Shown here one piece after another: positions 1-40,001 of a stretch of 64,000 nucleotides of DNA. Under the pieces are notes generated by a model that was not told the origin of the DNA, made no database searches, and worked only from the letters and a program-made list of their open reading frames with translations. Position numbers and translations under genes: made by a program. Each line of letters opens with the position of its first letter. The stretch's first letter is position 1. Source of the DNA: Leptoclinus maculatus (Eukaryota; Chordata; Actinopteri; Perciformes; Stichaeidae); NCBI GenBank assembly GCA_032191485.1, contig JAVDOI010000010.1, positions 8,701,123-8,765,122 of the forward strand, given 5' to 3'.

Positions 1-3000
1 TGTATGAGTACTTGTACAAAAAAAAAAGCTGAGCTCTTGTGGTGAAGCTGCTTGTTCCATTAATAGCAAATAGACATATTCTTAAAGCCAGAGTTCCAGG
101 TTGGCACAACTCGAGTATGATCATCTTTACTGGAGCAACACACTACTATCAATTCACTGTCATGTCTGTATTACTGTACATTTCATATAGTCTCTATACT
201 TTTGCACATTTCCTGTTCAATATTTTGCTCATTACTGCACAAAACAATTCAGCTCTTTCAGTTTAAAACGGATATACTGTACGTATTGTGTTTAGTATAT
301 TTCATATTTTTATTGTACATTCTACTATATTTATGTTTCTTGGCTTTTACGGTACTTGATTTTATATTCATTGTCTCTTGCTATGTTTATTGCTATAGCA
401 CTTAAACACCAAGGCATATTCCTTATCCTAATCCATAAACTGGAAGTTATAGTTAACCATGAGGCCAGGATATCATTTCAAATGCAGTAAAAAAACACAT
501 TCCAGAGAAGTACAGCCAGTAGTTCATCCCAGCTCCTATGATGCCTTGGCATTCAAGAGACAGCAGCTATCCAAAGTAATTAGGCAAACAAACAAACGGC
601 ACCTGTAACCTCTTTCCCTCAGTAAAGAAGCAGAACATCTGTGGCAAACTCAACTAAGAAACCAGCCAACCCTGAGGCTGCAAAAGTCTGGGTGTAAGAT
701 ATCTAATGTGTGTACGACGGCCTCAGCAATCGAGTATTTTAGTTATCAAGTACTCCACCGATTATTCCATCCTCTTTAGGTTAGCTTGAGTGACTAGTGG
801 AGAAGTGAACAAGTCAAGTGTGAGCTTGGACCCGGCGCTGGATTCTAGGTAAGACAGACCCCACGGTGACCGGGAGCCACGTGGGTACTCCGATGAAGAG
901 AAGTTCAGATACCACAAGGTCAAAGAGCGCCACTCCTGACCAGAACCGCTGCCGTCTTCTCTCGAACCATGAACTGTTTCTCCAGGACTGACGCCAAACT
1001 GTGAGTTGGACTTGGTGTTTTTGCCGCCGTTAAGGGATTCTGTCGGCCTCACTCGAGCAGCACCCAGGTGTGACTGGTGTTTAGAGTCCAACGTTTGTTA
1101 AGAATGTTAGCCGTTAAAGGGGTGAGAAAAGGGGACTTTGCCAAAGAAACCTGAGATGATTTAAGTTGTGTGTAATAATATTTTGGTATAAGCCAATTCC
1201 ATTTTGCATTTTGTTTTTTAGGTAATTAATTGCTAATTTATCGTTTATATTATTAGTAGGTTACTATTTGTTATTTTAAAGGAGTCCAATTTGTGTTTTT
1301 GTTATGTTTTTTTCAACATAAAGTGTAAATCTATTTTAAACATTTCAAAAAGCAGTCAGTAAACTATTGTTCCTGTTCATTCCAAATACTTGTCTGGAGC
1401 CAGTTATTCATAATAGAGCATATTCTACATAAATAGATCCACTGTTGAGTTTATCAGTGTCTGAGTTTAGTTGTAGGGTTATGTCAGTTTCACCCAAATC
1501 AGATGAACCTTTGTGGTAGCTAGGAAACCAAACCCACACACAATCATTTCAGTTTAAAGTTAGTTACAGCAACTTGGGTATACTATTGAGTGTTATGTGT
1601 TATTGTGTAATTGTATACGATATGTGACCTCCAACAGAAATGCAGAGTAAATGGTGTGATAAAAATGAAATAACTAACTTCTCTATTCAGGAAGTTAAAA
1701 ACAGATTCTCAAGATGACGCATAGTGAATTGAAGTAATGTCACAAGAACAGAAACAATTGAGTATTCTAGCTTGTATCTTGCTTTTATTTTCACATTTTT
1801 TTTGCCACGTTTGTATAATCTATAAACAAAACTGACAGCAGTATCACCCCATTCTACCAAAATGTGTCTCAGTGTGTAATTAAACTGTCATAAAATCCGT
1901 ATTTCAGCCTTCAGTCTGTCCACTCTCAGTTCAGCTATGCCATATAGACATTTCTCTCACTTCCTGACTAAAGAATGTGTCACACAGAGTCAAAGCAGTT
2001 TCCTTGCAGACACAATCACCATCAAAACCTTTGCGGTGACAAAGTCCGTCATTGGTATGCTGGTCATGAGAGAGAGGAGACCCAAGTCCATTTTATCATA
2101 AGAACAGGAATAATACGGGTTCCTTTTTAGTGCTCTGCTACTGACGGTGAGTCACTGTTGCAGCTCACAATCTGATACATTATTTGACATATGGTATTAA
2201 GAGTTTCATTTTATGTCTTAATTTTGAAAAGAAATTGCAACCAAATAATGATTCTCTCCATATTTCAGACAAAGACAGATTTTCTAAATTAGAGTGATTT
2301 TGTGGAAGACAGCCGTGACGTGATTCATAGCTTTAATACCAATAATGTGATTTACTGAAAGAAGAGAAGTTGGGTAAGAATCACATGATATCAGTTTCAT
2401 GTCTGTGTATTAAGTATGGAGCTAGAACCAGGAAGTGCTTGGGAAACATCTAGCTCTGTCCAAAGTTTCAAATTCTTCCCACCAAGACCTTTAAAGCTCA
2501 TTCATTCATTTGTTTAATTCGTACACAGAGGTATAAAAAAAACAACAATCTGTGTCTTTATGAGCCAAACTATTTCTTGGCTATAGCAACAATTGGGTGC
2601 AGTGACTGTGTGCAGACCCTCGTTTGTGAGGTTGTTTCGTACCACTGTGCCAGCAACACCAACGTAATCTGCCAGATACTACCCGTCAACCAACAGAGAG
2701 ATGCTGTTCTGACTGATAGACTGTCGTTTGTCAAGAAATAATTACAGTGCATAATCCAGCACCATACCTAACACACAGACATGAGCTTGGTATCAAACCT
2801 TTTTATCTTGGTCTCAGAAAGAAAGCATTGAGTGTATTTCATAAAATATTGAGGTATTCTTTTAAATCTGCATTCATTGATTTGTGTCCACTTCATGGTG
2901 CAATGCAACAAGCTGTATACACAACATCATCGTTTTAATGCTGATATGGTGGATGTCTTAGCAAACGGTGACTTATTTACAGATTAAGCAGATGCAGATG

Positions 3001-5768
3001 GTCTTACTGGCCACCTGATGAATATCAGGCCAATATTTACTCTCCTTTTAGTCTCCACCAACTCCTGAGGGAAATATCTTACTCTTCAGCTAAATGCTCC
3101 ACTATGTTCACCAGCTAGTCGCTAACTTTGTCTGTCTCTGTGTGTGTGTGTGTCACATTACGTGTAGTCTTTTGATCTCTTGTTAATATACAGATATTTA
3201 TTAGAGTAGCTTTAAACATTATGTCTTTTTTAAGTACGTAGAAATTAATTTGATAATTGAACAAAACACATTTGTTCCATTCTTCCTCTGCTTCTGTGAA
3301 GCAACGCGACACTTGAATGAAGTAATTGCAACTGTTAGTGCTCAATCAAATAATAGAACAGACGTATACACAAAGAAATAAATGCGTTAAAAGAACAGAT
3401 TAACAGACCAGATGCTGCCAAACCCTTAAGGGTGCAACAATTCACCATGCACTTATGTTAACCTGTGGTTAGGATTAGCATCCTGCTTGGCACCTTCATC
3501 TCTTTGCCTCCTGAGCAAACATCCAGCCTCCCAGCTCTCTGGTATAGCCTACATGACGGACAAAAACAATAAATCACCTCCACAAAATACGAGGTAAAAG
3601 TAGGTCACGCTGTTTCTTACACCCACATACCAATGCAAGAAATGCAAATCCCTGCACAAATGCACATGCACACATTCACAGGAAGATTTAAAGCCACTCC
3701 ATGCTGCCCATGAACACAGACAAACATACGCAGACACAGGCAGACACAAACACACCCTTTCTGCAGTGCTACCCATGTGGACTACAAAGTCACAGGGGAT
3801 TGCACAATAAAAAAAGCCACATTTTTATATCGCCCAGAAGAGAAGGTGGCCCTCCTGGTTTGCATCCAGCCTCCCATGCCTCCGCCATCAATTAATCAGC
3901 AGATGTATTTTTAAAACAAGTTGTGCTAGAACTTGATGGACTGTTAAAAAATGCATCGAGCACCAGAGCGGAGCAGCTGCGCCAAGCTTAGCTGAGGAGG
4001 CTGGTTGTGGCTGCAAACAAAAGAAACGGCAGCAGCAACCAAACGTTGAGACTGCGGGAGAGGAGACAGACACAAAGGTGGGCCGGCGAGAGAACACGCA
4101 GAGGGGTAATGAAAGTAAAACATGGGGGAAGGGTGGACAGGGAAAAGGTATAGTCTCAGGCAGGCAAGGTGCTTAGATATGAAGAGGGGGGGGGAAAGAT
4201 TGAGTTACAGCAGAGCAAAGGGAGGAAGAGACTTTTGGTTGTATCAGAGTGTGTGTGAACATAAGAGAGTGGCAGGATATTTTTGGGGAGGTTTTTTGTG
4301 GTACTTTGAGTTATCCTTGGTGTGAATGGAGGAGAGGGTGGATGCAAAATCAAATCCATTTTGAGCATCACAGCTAAAGTTGGCCAATATTGAAACTCCC
4401 CAACTATATATACTATATATATATATATAGATACGAAATTGTCGTCCAAAAAAAGCTGAAAAGAGAGACGCACGTCGATATGAATAGTTATGGCCTTGAG
4501 ACGCATATGTTGCAATACCCATAAGTCGCCACAGCATATAGGCAGTAAGAGCTATTTTACCCACGAGCATGCTGAGATCAATAATTGGGATCAATCAACC
4601 CGTAGTAACTGGCCTTGTAGAGTGTCGCCACCGTTGATTGTCGCGGTTATATTTAGTTCCCTTTGCTAAAGCCCCGATGATTGTGAGAGTTTTGGTCCGG
4701 CTGCTCTTCGGTGGCAGACTATTTTGTTGGCTGGTGAGCTGTAAGTTCCTATTGGAGATCTGTGGTGTCGTCATCTTTAGTCCCCACTTGTTAATCGCCC
4801 AGCTTAATTAAAAATCACTTAGCTCTCCTTTTTCATTTTGTTTAAAACCTAAGAATCGCCAAGTAGACACATTTGCATTTTTTTTTTGCTAATGAGAGTG
4901 GACATCTTTAGGAGTTAGGGCTACACGGGTAATTACCTGGGCTTCCTTGTATGTGTAAACATACTTGGCAATACACTATTTCTGATTCTGATATTGCCCA
5001 AGCCTAATCACAGTAGAAATATATACGCCAAGTGTGGTCACTCCAGGACAAACCTAGAATACCTACGGCTCTTTATCTGCTCCACCAAAACTATCAGGCT
5101 TTCCATTCTAATGCAAATGTATTTCTTACGGTAACCCTTCAGTGACTTTAGAATGAGGACAAAAACCTTTATCCCAAGAGTCAGCCAAGCACTCTGAAGC
5201 TTTTTCTTCTCAACAGATTGTTTTTCCTTTTTTCAAAATGGCTACCATCCAGCCATCAGGCCTTGTGTTTGAGGAGAGCAGTGGCACACTGTTGGCATTC
5301 TGTGCAAGTATTTGAAGGGGGCGAATTCCCCAGTTACGTCTCATCTCCCTTTTACATGGCGCTCGGGTTTCTTCCATCTGTTCTCCTGCTAAAGATGGGC
5401 TTCTGACGCAGTGCTCCAGGTGCACTGTGGGCTGTGTACACAAGTGCAAATACACACCTATATACGATGCACGCTGGCACCTACCTGGACCGGTTTGCAC
5501 ATTCAGACAACAGAAAGGCTGGCAAACAAGACACACTCGTACTGATCATGCACACCAACTCTTTGTTTTTGTCCAGACAATGATCATAAGTACAGTCCTA
5601 TAACAGCATCTAGCTGCAGCTGAAGAAGTAGGAGGCAAGGTGTACTGCCTTATTTACATACTAATATATTCTATTGTGAACAGGAATCCTTTTTTAATAA
5701 ACGTAATGTAATAGGCTGACTAAATGACTGAGTAGATTGTGGGTGCTTTCAGATCAGAACACACTTAC
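1..5768. other. gpr158 intron 5 (partial), no supported exon
   Basis: AT-rich sequence lies downstream of gpr158 exon 5 in transcription order. It contains short TG and TA microsatellites (near 3137-3153 and 4402-4429) and a possible retroelement 3' tail near 4941-4990. A 110-codon open frame on the minus strand (762-1091) has no family I recognise and is treated under findings. I searched for the expected gpr158 TM3 exon and did not see it. Confidence 0.6.
4941..4992 (+). repeat. possible retroelement 3' tail
   Basis: The motif CTTGTATGTGTAAACATACT, followed by TTGGCAATA and a TGATTCTGAT repeat, resembles the 3' end shared by many fish retroelement copies, where a short tandem TGATTC tail follows TTGGCAATAAA. 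The AATAAA is mutated here to AATACA. No upstream coding remnant was recognised, so the class is uncertain. Confidence 0.35.
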
Positions 5769-32989
<27,221 letters not shown>

Positions 32990-33640
32990 ATCGTTCCGTT
33001 TTACAGGCACAGAGAAGAAACCGTGGGCACTTGGCAAAGTGTGGCGAGCATAACCAAAAGCTACTCTATTTATTCTACTGCTTCACGGTATTAGAAACAC
33101 TTTAGGAAGCACACGCCAGAGAATGTCCTGAATTTCATACCCATGAATCAAGCTGAAAACGATGAAGCCTCTCCACTTCCCGTCCTGGGCATCTTTTATC
33201 CGCGATAACACAGACTTTTCCTCTCTTCTTCACCGTTTTTAACAGTAGCACTATATGATCCAAACACCCCCCAGCCTCATAACTCCTAACAAAACAACAA
33301 CTACACAACCTTCTCATCAGCCCCGCAATCCATTCATGTGTAGCGACGTTATGAACGAGCGCTCGCGGTCTCTTTTGACTCCTTCTCGGATGAATCCATG
33401 TGAGAGGAGTACGATGACGAGACACGGAGCAAATTCTTCTTGAAGTCCCGTCCCTCCCAATATAAACCCTAATAGGCCACTTAAAGTGTCGCCCACCGGT
33501 GTGTGTGTGGTTGTTTCTCACTGCCAGTCTGCCGGAGGTGGGCGGAGCGTGGGAAAGACCGGAGCTGTCCGGTGCTGAAAGTAGCAGCCGTAGGATGAGA
33601 AGCGAGGGCGGCGGTGGGGATCAAAGGCTGTCAGTGACGA
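32990..33640 (-). promoter_or_regulatory. CpG-rich 5' UTR / promoter region of gpr158
   Basis: Sequence immediately upstream of the gpr158 start codon is GC- and CpG-rich, continuing the CpG enrichment of exon 1, and falls back to AT-rich sequence beyond about 33,680. This fits a CpG-island promoter firing leftward. I see no decisive TATA box; a TTTATATT motif on the minus strand near 33465 is only a weak candidate. The transcription start cannot be placed from sequence alone. Confidence 0.5.
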
Positions 33641-33649
33641 GGACGGAGG

Positions 33650-36600
33650 AGCAGCCTGTCAACTGGATCTGACAGGCTGCTCCTTTAGATGATTTAAAAG
33701 AGAATACAAAGGGATAGTGTGCATGAGAGAGAGACCAACAAAAGCCAACCATACAATGTGTTTACTACTGAATATACAATATATGTTTATGTGTACAGTT
33801 TAAGCCCCAAAGTATGTGGACAACAAAACATTACACCTTACAGGCGTTACCGTTTTCCCTCACATTTCTAGAGATAAACATTACCATCTGCTTCCTAAAA
33901 CCATACACTCATTTTACTTAACTTCACGTTTCCCACCAAAATGAAGCATTTTAATAGAGTATCCATACCTTTTTTTATCCTGATTGTTCATACTGTAATT
34001 TTGCTATACATCCCCAGTTAAAGGGGTCTTTGAGAGAGTTGTCCTTGTCCAAATCGTGGGTCTACGAATAGAGGATGTTCTGAGCTGTAAAGATTGTAAA
34101 GCCCCTTGAGGCTAATCTGTAATGTATCTTTACACACACACTTACCATACCACACCTCCCATTTGAAATGTAACTAGCAACACATGCTCTGAACTAAACA
34201 ATTGTCATCAATTGTGTGAACTTGTATGGTTGATCAGGAGTCAGCAGAATTTGTGTTTTCAATCTTAAATATGTAAAAAAATGTAGAAGTAGAATATAGC
34301 AGAATATAGCTATTTCTAGACATAATACACACATAAAAGAATATGTGAAAATGTGAACAAGGGAAGTCAGAGAGATGATCATTTGTGTGCCACATGCCTC
34401 TCTTTCTCATTCACACTGAGGTTGGAAATCCCACTTTAGGTTCTCCATGTCTTCATCTGGCTTTGATTAAAAAAAAAAAAAAAACATGAAAGCACTGTTT
34501 TTCTTGTAGTGCAAGAGTTTTGTGTGTCCATGTGTCCGTCTCGGTCTGCTCTGATGTTCTCTGGGGCTCATCAGGACTCAGGCCCGGATTTTAAATGTGC
34601 GTTGCAGCATACAGCCGGCCCGGGGTGACTCGCAGGCCGTTGCCATGGCAGTGGAAGGTGACGACCGCTAAGTTCCCCCCATGCTGCCCGCTGCAGCAAG
34701 AGACGGGGAAGGTAGCCCGTCTGGCCCTGCAAGCACAAGATCTACAGTATCCACCTCTCACACACAGATCAATCTGCTCCAAATCAGACATCATAAGGAT
34801 AGATATTCATAAAGGTAGATAGATAACTGGTGTTAGAACAGATAATACTGACATGGAAGTACTTGTAAGTCTCAGAAATCACTAAAAACTATTTCATTCA
34901 TTTTGTACATTGGTTTAAATGACTAAGCAGCCTCGGGGCCCCATCCAAAACGGGTACCGAGCAGTGAGAGAGCATCAGAGGGAAGGAGACGAGAGACTGT
35001 ACGAAACGGTTGCCCCTGCCCCCTCTATTTCATCTTCTTTTACAAGCTGCACTGCCTCCCCTGGCCCGATGAATATTTGATAGGCATTTGCTGCTTCATC
35101 TGCATGCTTTACAACTTGAGTGCGTACAACTGCAACAGTGGATGAGAGGCTGCTGTACTAGCCGTTCTTTCACCCACGCTCTCTGTTCTCCCAGAGGTTC
35201 CTTTAGATTTTCTTCAGAAAAGAGCAAGTGAAGAAAAAAATAAAAGGCTCGTGAGCGAAAGAGTACTTCCTCTAAAGCTTTTTTTATTTATTTTTTGAAG
35301 TGCATGCTGTGGTTTGCTGTGATGCCTCACCCATGCAGGGAGCTGTATTTGGAATGAAACAAGAGTTGCTGTCAGTCAGGTGACCAGGTGACCAGGGCTC
35401 AATAGATACGTTTACAGTTTCTTGCTTTGAAGTTTGTGTTGTAATGAAAATCTTGAGGACATCAACATTCATTTACAAGTGTATGGATGTGTGCTGTATG
35501 CCCTGAATTCAATTTTCATTATCCAACACAGGGCTGCACAACTAAATGCAGTTGAAGCCCATTTGCTATACACAAGAAAAAACAACAAACAAAACAACAA
35601 CAGAAGTGCATTCCTGGCGTGCTTTTTTTCTATAGAGTCTTTCTTTACACTCTGATGCAATTTGAATACGTATGAATTATGGTGTTTAATTGCTCCTTTC
35701 ACTGAAGCAGTTTACTGTCATAACAGCATCTTCTGATGTAAAAGGTTTATTTTTAACCATAGCTCTCCATCTGAGCTAATGCAGAAGCTGTCAACAACAT
35801 GAAAGTGGGAAATATGTTTAATCTTCGGTTGCTGGGCAGCTTCTGTACGTATAGCAAGACTGTTGGAACCTATGATTGCTGACTTGGTTTAGCCTCAGTT
35901 TGAAGTCTTCTTCTTTGACCATGCATCTCAGAGGGTATCAGGAGGGTAACCAAGAGTGATGAAGAGGAATGAAGGGGAGATGATGAAAATAAGAAAGACG
36001 TGACTTTTAAAAGCTCCATTTTATCTTTAACGTTCAGCAGAATTCTGAGTCAAATTGGCCAGTTTTGTGGCGGTATAAAACGGAAACAAGGCCATCAAGA
36101 TTAAAGGTAGGAAAATAGTATACGTTTCAAAGTAATGATTTTGTTAAATGCTAATGCTCTGGCTGCCAGGTTACCTGCAGTTGTCTAATGAAGATGAAAA
36201 AGGCTGCTGAAAACTGTAACTATGCTAATTTCCCTGTACAGACTGCCAAAGGAAAGACAGTTCAATCAAATAACGCTGGTGAAAATAATTTCATCTGCAA
36301 ATATCAGCACAATGTTCTAAAATAAATGGTCTGAGAGTGTATTGTTACAGTATCTTATCAAATAGTTAGCAAAATGGTGTGTTCTTTATCTATAGACACG
36401 TGTCCCCGTTGTTAAAATACAAAAAAACCTATCCCAGCACACACTAAGAGCCTGTGTGTAAATGCTGGATAGTTTGCCAGTCTATCACAAGCCAGACAAC
36501 ATAGACAAACACATTCACCTGAAATCCACTCAAATGGACAACTTAGTGCATTTGTGTCACCATGTTGAAGTTTTGTAACTGGTGTAAAGAAAACTCATTT

Positions 36601-37569
36601 ACAGAAAGGACCCATCACTGGCCCTGCTTACTCTGCAGCAACAGTGTAATCACTTAGACACTCTGTCACCTGCAGAGACAAAAACACACCGGACATAATG
36701 TCTGGGAACATATGGAAGTCATATTGATTTGTGGGTTTTCTCCAGCTTCCTCCAAACCAAATACAAGCAGATTAATAGAGCTGTAATTGGTCCTACTCAA
36801 ATGTATCAAAGACAAATGTCCAGTGTTGCTATTGGTGATAATGTCCCTTCATAAGGGTCCCTCAGTACTCACCTGGCCTCAGTACCAATACAGTATATGA
36901 TCCCCCTTGGTCATATTAGTTAGTTAGTTAGTTCAGTATTTGTTCAATACTGTTTACAAACAGTTATACTAATAACACCCAGCTGTAAGTAGTAAATAAG
37001 GAAGGCACATATTCAGTCTATTTATTATAATGCAACAGCAGCTGAGACTTAATTAAATCATATAATTAATCAAATTACAGCCTTATCACATCAGCTCTGT
37101 TTGACGAACAGGTGGGTTATTATAATAGAAACCAGATGTTTCCACAGACAGTCTGTTGGGGTTTTGTGGAAGTGTCGGAAAATATGTGCATTGTGATGTT
37201 GTCAGTGAGGAAGTGGGGTCACAGGACACCATGTGTAGGGGAGTTGAGTGAAGTCAGCCTTTGCAAACTCATGTTGTTATGAACATCAATGACATATGAC
37301 AGTTATGAGAAGCAGGTAAGATAAAATATTATATTCTCCTCAATCATGCAAAGCTCTTACTCCCACTAACGTAATCACAACCACTACTGAAGGCGTGCGT
37401 CAGTGTCTGTGCATAAGATTTGCAAGACATTCTGGGCCTTTATCAAGGTGAGACACGACAACCTCATCTACATTACATCCCTCAGGTGTCTGAAAGCCCC
37501 ATCTGACTGCACACATGCACCTCGCCAAAAATCACCTCCATATAATCCCCGGGAATTATACTGTGGAAT

Positions 37570-37610
<41 letters not shown>

Positions 37611-38280
37611 CTTAAAGTAGGCTTCATAAATTGTCTTGTACTGTGCAAGCGTGAACAGACAAGTGTGAAATCAGCTTGACAGGAGTGAATCTCCAGCTAA
37701 AATAGGGGATAACTAAGAACTATATTCATCCTGTAGAATAACACGTGCTTTCAAACACTCAGACATCACACAAACATCTCTGCCTGACTGATTGTTGAGT
37801 TTACTTTCTTCCTATCGTTTTAGTCTGACAGGAGAAGTTGTTTGCACAACTGGCACACAACAATGTGTCACAGTATAGTCAAATAAATAAAATATTTAGT
37901 CTTTGGTGCCCTCTAGAGGTTGCTTGTGTCCTTATGTTTCCAGTGGTCTCATTTTGGAGTTATGTTTGACACAACAAATATATGAGCCCACAGAGTCACC
38001 CATTAATGCAGTGTCATTGGGCACATTTTAAAACAAATACCGCTTGGTTAATTAAGTAGCCTAATTAATTCCGGGTTTGATATTCAAATGTCACAATCTA
38101 CGTAGCAACAGAATTGTCCCTAACTAATATTTGATAAGAGGACACAACACATTTATACTGCAGAATATTAGTATAGTTATATTCCCACAATTTTTCTTGC
38201 CGACAAATCTTGACGGCGTTTCTGTGCGTGCGGCAAATTCTGATATTTCCGATAGCACTCAAAGGTAGCACGACTGTAAC
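33650..38280. other. intergenic spacer between divergent gpr158 and dis3l2
   Basis: No coding exon was recognised. It contains an A15 run (about 34470-34485), a (TTAG)n patch (about 36916-36935) and a TG microsatellite. GC-richer islands lie at about 34,590-34,740 and 34,930-35,130, in otherwise AT-rich DNA. Confidence 0.6.
37576..37609. repeat. (TG)n microsatellite
   Basis: About 17 GT units upstream of dis3l2. Confidence 0.95.
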
Positions 38281-38370
38281 CGTTAATGACGACGGAGGAA
38301 GTGAACGTATCAGTTAGCATTCTGCTCCGTACGACAGCTAACGTTACAGAACTTATACACAGTGAATAAG
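38280..38370 (+). promoter_or_regulatory. candidate dis3l2 promoter and non-coding first exon
   Basis: The first dis3l2 coding exon begins after an acceptor (TTGCCTTTTCAG, ending 38973), so an upstream exon is required. A good donor, AATAAG|GTAATG, occurs at 38370/38371. It is preceded by CpG-containing sequence with a GAGGAAGTG ETS-like motif (about 38296), common near housekeeping transcription starts. The exact start is inferred. Nearby GTTAGCTAAC palindromes recur several times between 38330 and 38560. Confidence 0.4.
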
Positions 38371-38998
38371 GTAATGTTTAATATTTTAAGTTTGACAATA
38401 TTTTCATCCATTTTCAAGCCGTTAGTTGTGGTCAGGGTTGCAGTCTGACTGACATACAAGTAGTCAGTTAGATAGCTAACGTTGAACCAAAAACCTGCCG
38501 TTGCAGTTAGCATAGCTGGTGCTAGTCATGCACAGCTAACAACTGTTAGCTAACGTAAGGGAACTGTTAGCCGCTACGTAGGACAAAAGACAATGGGATG
38601 ATACAGTTTGTTGTCCCGTATTGTCATCATCCAAATGTACGTTAACTGTAGGTACTATTAAGTTGATTAAATGTCAGTCACGTTTACGGTAGTAATTATA
38701 AAAATATTGCTCAACTAATTTACGCTTGATGTAAGATGAGAGGACTGCGTTACGCAGCTGCTACTGAAGTAACCGTTAACATTATAGCAAGAGCTTTCAT
38801 TTTCTTCAAATTGATTTAAGATAACTATCTCCTATTTTAAGCATACTTTTAGAGTGCCCTGAATTGTAATCATTTGTTTCCTACGTTAAGCTCCCTGAAT
38901 GAAAGTTATGCATTCTGTGACTACTGTGTGATCGAAGGGCAGCACTCATAATTTATGCCATTTGCCTTTTCAGGGACAGCCTCTTTAAGGATTGCCAT

Positions 38999-40001
38999 AT
39001 GGATTCTCCTCGGCAGGCGAAGAACCTGAATCGAGAGCCAAAGCGCAGTCAGAATCGGTCAAGCAATCCTCCTCAGAAAGATGCCTACGCCAGGCTCCTC
39101 AACCAGCACAGCAGCAGCAAGTTCAGTCTGTATCTCGAGCAATATGCAAAAGACACAGCTTTTCAAAGGGAAGGAAATGGGCCAAGCACCCTGTTCAAAG
39201 CCCAGAGTGACAGGCAGAACATACCACAGCGACAAAGGGATCAAGTGCCCAATGATTTCTCTGATTCCAGTGACTTCTCCCCCTCTTCCATGAAAAGTAG
39301 AGGAGAGGAGAGTTCACTGTCATTGTACATGGAGAAACTAAGCACCCGCAGTGCTCAGCAGGACTTTGAAAGGAAGCAGGGTGTGTCTGACAGACAGCGA
39401 TGGGGACAGAGAAGAGACACAGCCACCAGCCAAGATGGAGACGTCGAGTCTGGTGAGGAACTTGGCTCTTTAAAACCCAATGAACCAAAGAAACACCAGA
39501 AGCAGCAAAAGAAAACCAAGGACTCTCACAAAGATGTTACCTCAAAAGAGACTGACTCGTTTGTTGGACGTCCCCAGTCCCCAAATACAGCCGGTACAAG
39601 TGGACAGGAGCAAGAGAAGATGAAGAAGTCAAAGAAGAAGAAAAATTCAAGGCAACCAGAAGAGGAGAAAAGCGGAGAAGGGACATTCCAGTCTGGGGTT
39701 GACGCTCAGAATTCAAGGCCCAAGTCCCCTTATGGCAAAGAGAAAAAACTGCAGCAGCCCAGAGGTAAATTGCATATTATGTTCTTGAGATGTTAATTCT
39801 CAGCAGGTGTATACACATTGTATTTGTATACATTTGATGGTTTATGAGGGACGAAATCAATATTTTTCAGCTTCAAGTGCCAATTCTCCTGCTGACAAGA
39901 GTAAGAACAGAGGACCCAGAGGATCAAAGAAACAAGTTTTTGAGTCCTACATGACATTTGAGGAGGTTTCCCATGGCCTTAAAAGAGGAGAACTCCTTCA
40001 G
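38999..40001 (+). CDS. dis3l2: dis3l2 coding exons 1-2: N-terminal extension and start of CSD1
   Basis: Exons are 38999-39764 (the spliced exon begins at 38974) and 39871-40001. The first is a single 766-nt coding block rich in Lys, Ser, Gln and Glu with basic clusters (KKHQKQQKKTKDSHKD, EKMKKSKKKKNSR). It has no recognised fold and is probably disordered. Two FSLYLEQYAKD / LSLYMEKLSTR-like segments about 70 residues apart look like short degenerate repeats. The second exon joins the conserved region at DKSKNRGPRGSKKQVFESYM, matching human KSKNRSTRGKKKSIFETYM. Confidence 0.88.

Noticed and set aside
32990..33037. Upstream extension of the gpr158 first exon to residue -16
   Set aside because: The extension starts at TTG, not ATG; the ATG at 32987-32989 directly precedes the signal peptide.
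34591..34822. Overlapping frames with Cys- and Arg-rich translation in the spacer
   Set aside because: Both strands are open over a short GC-rich patch and neither has convincing splice sites or a family match.
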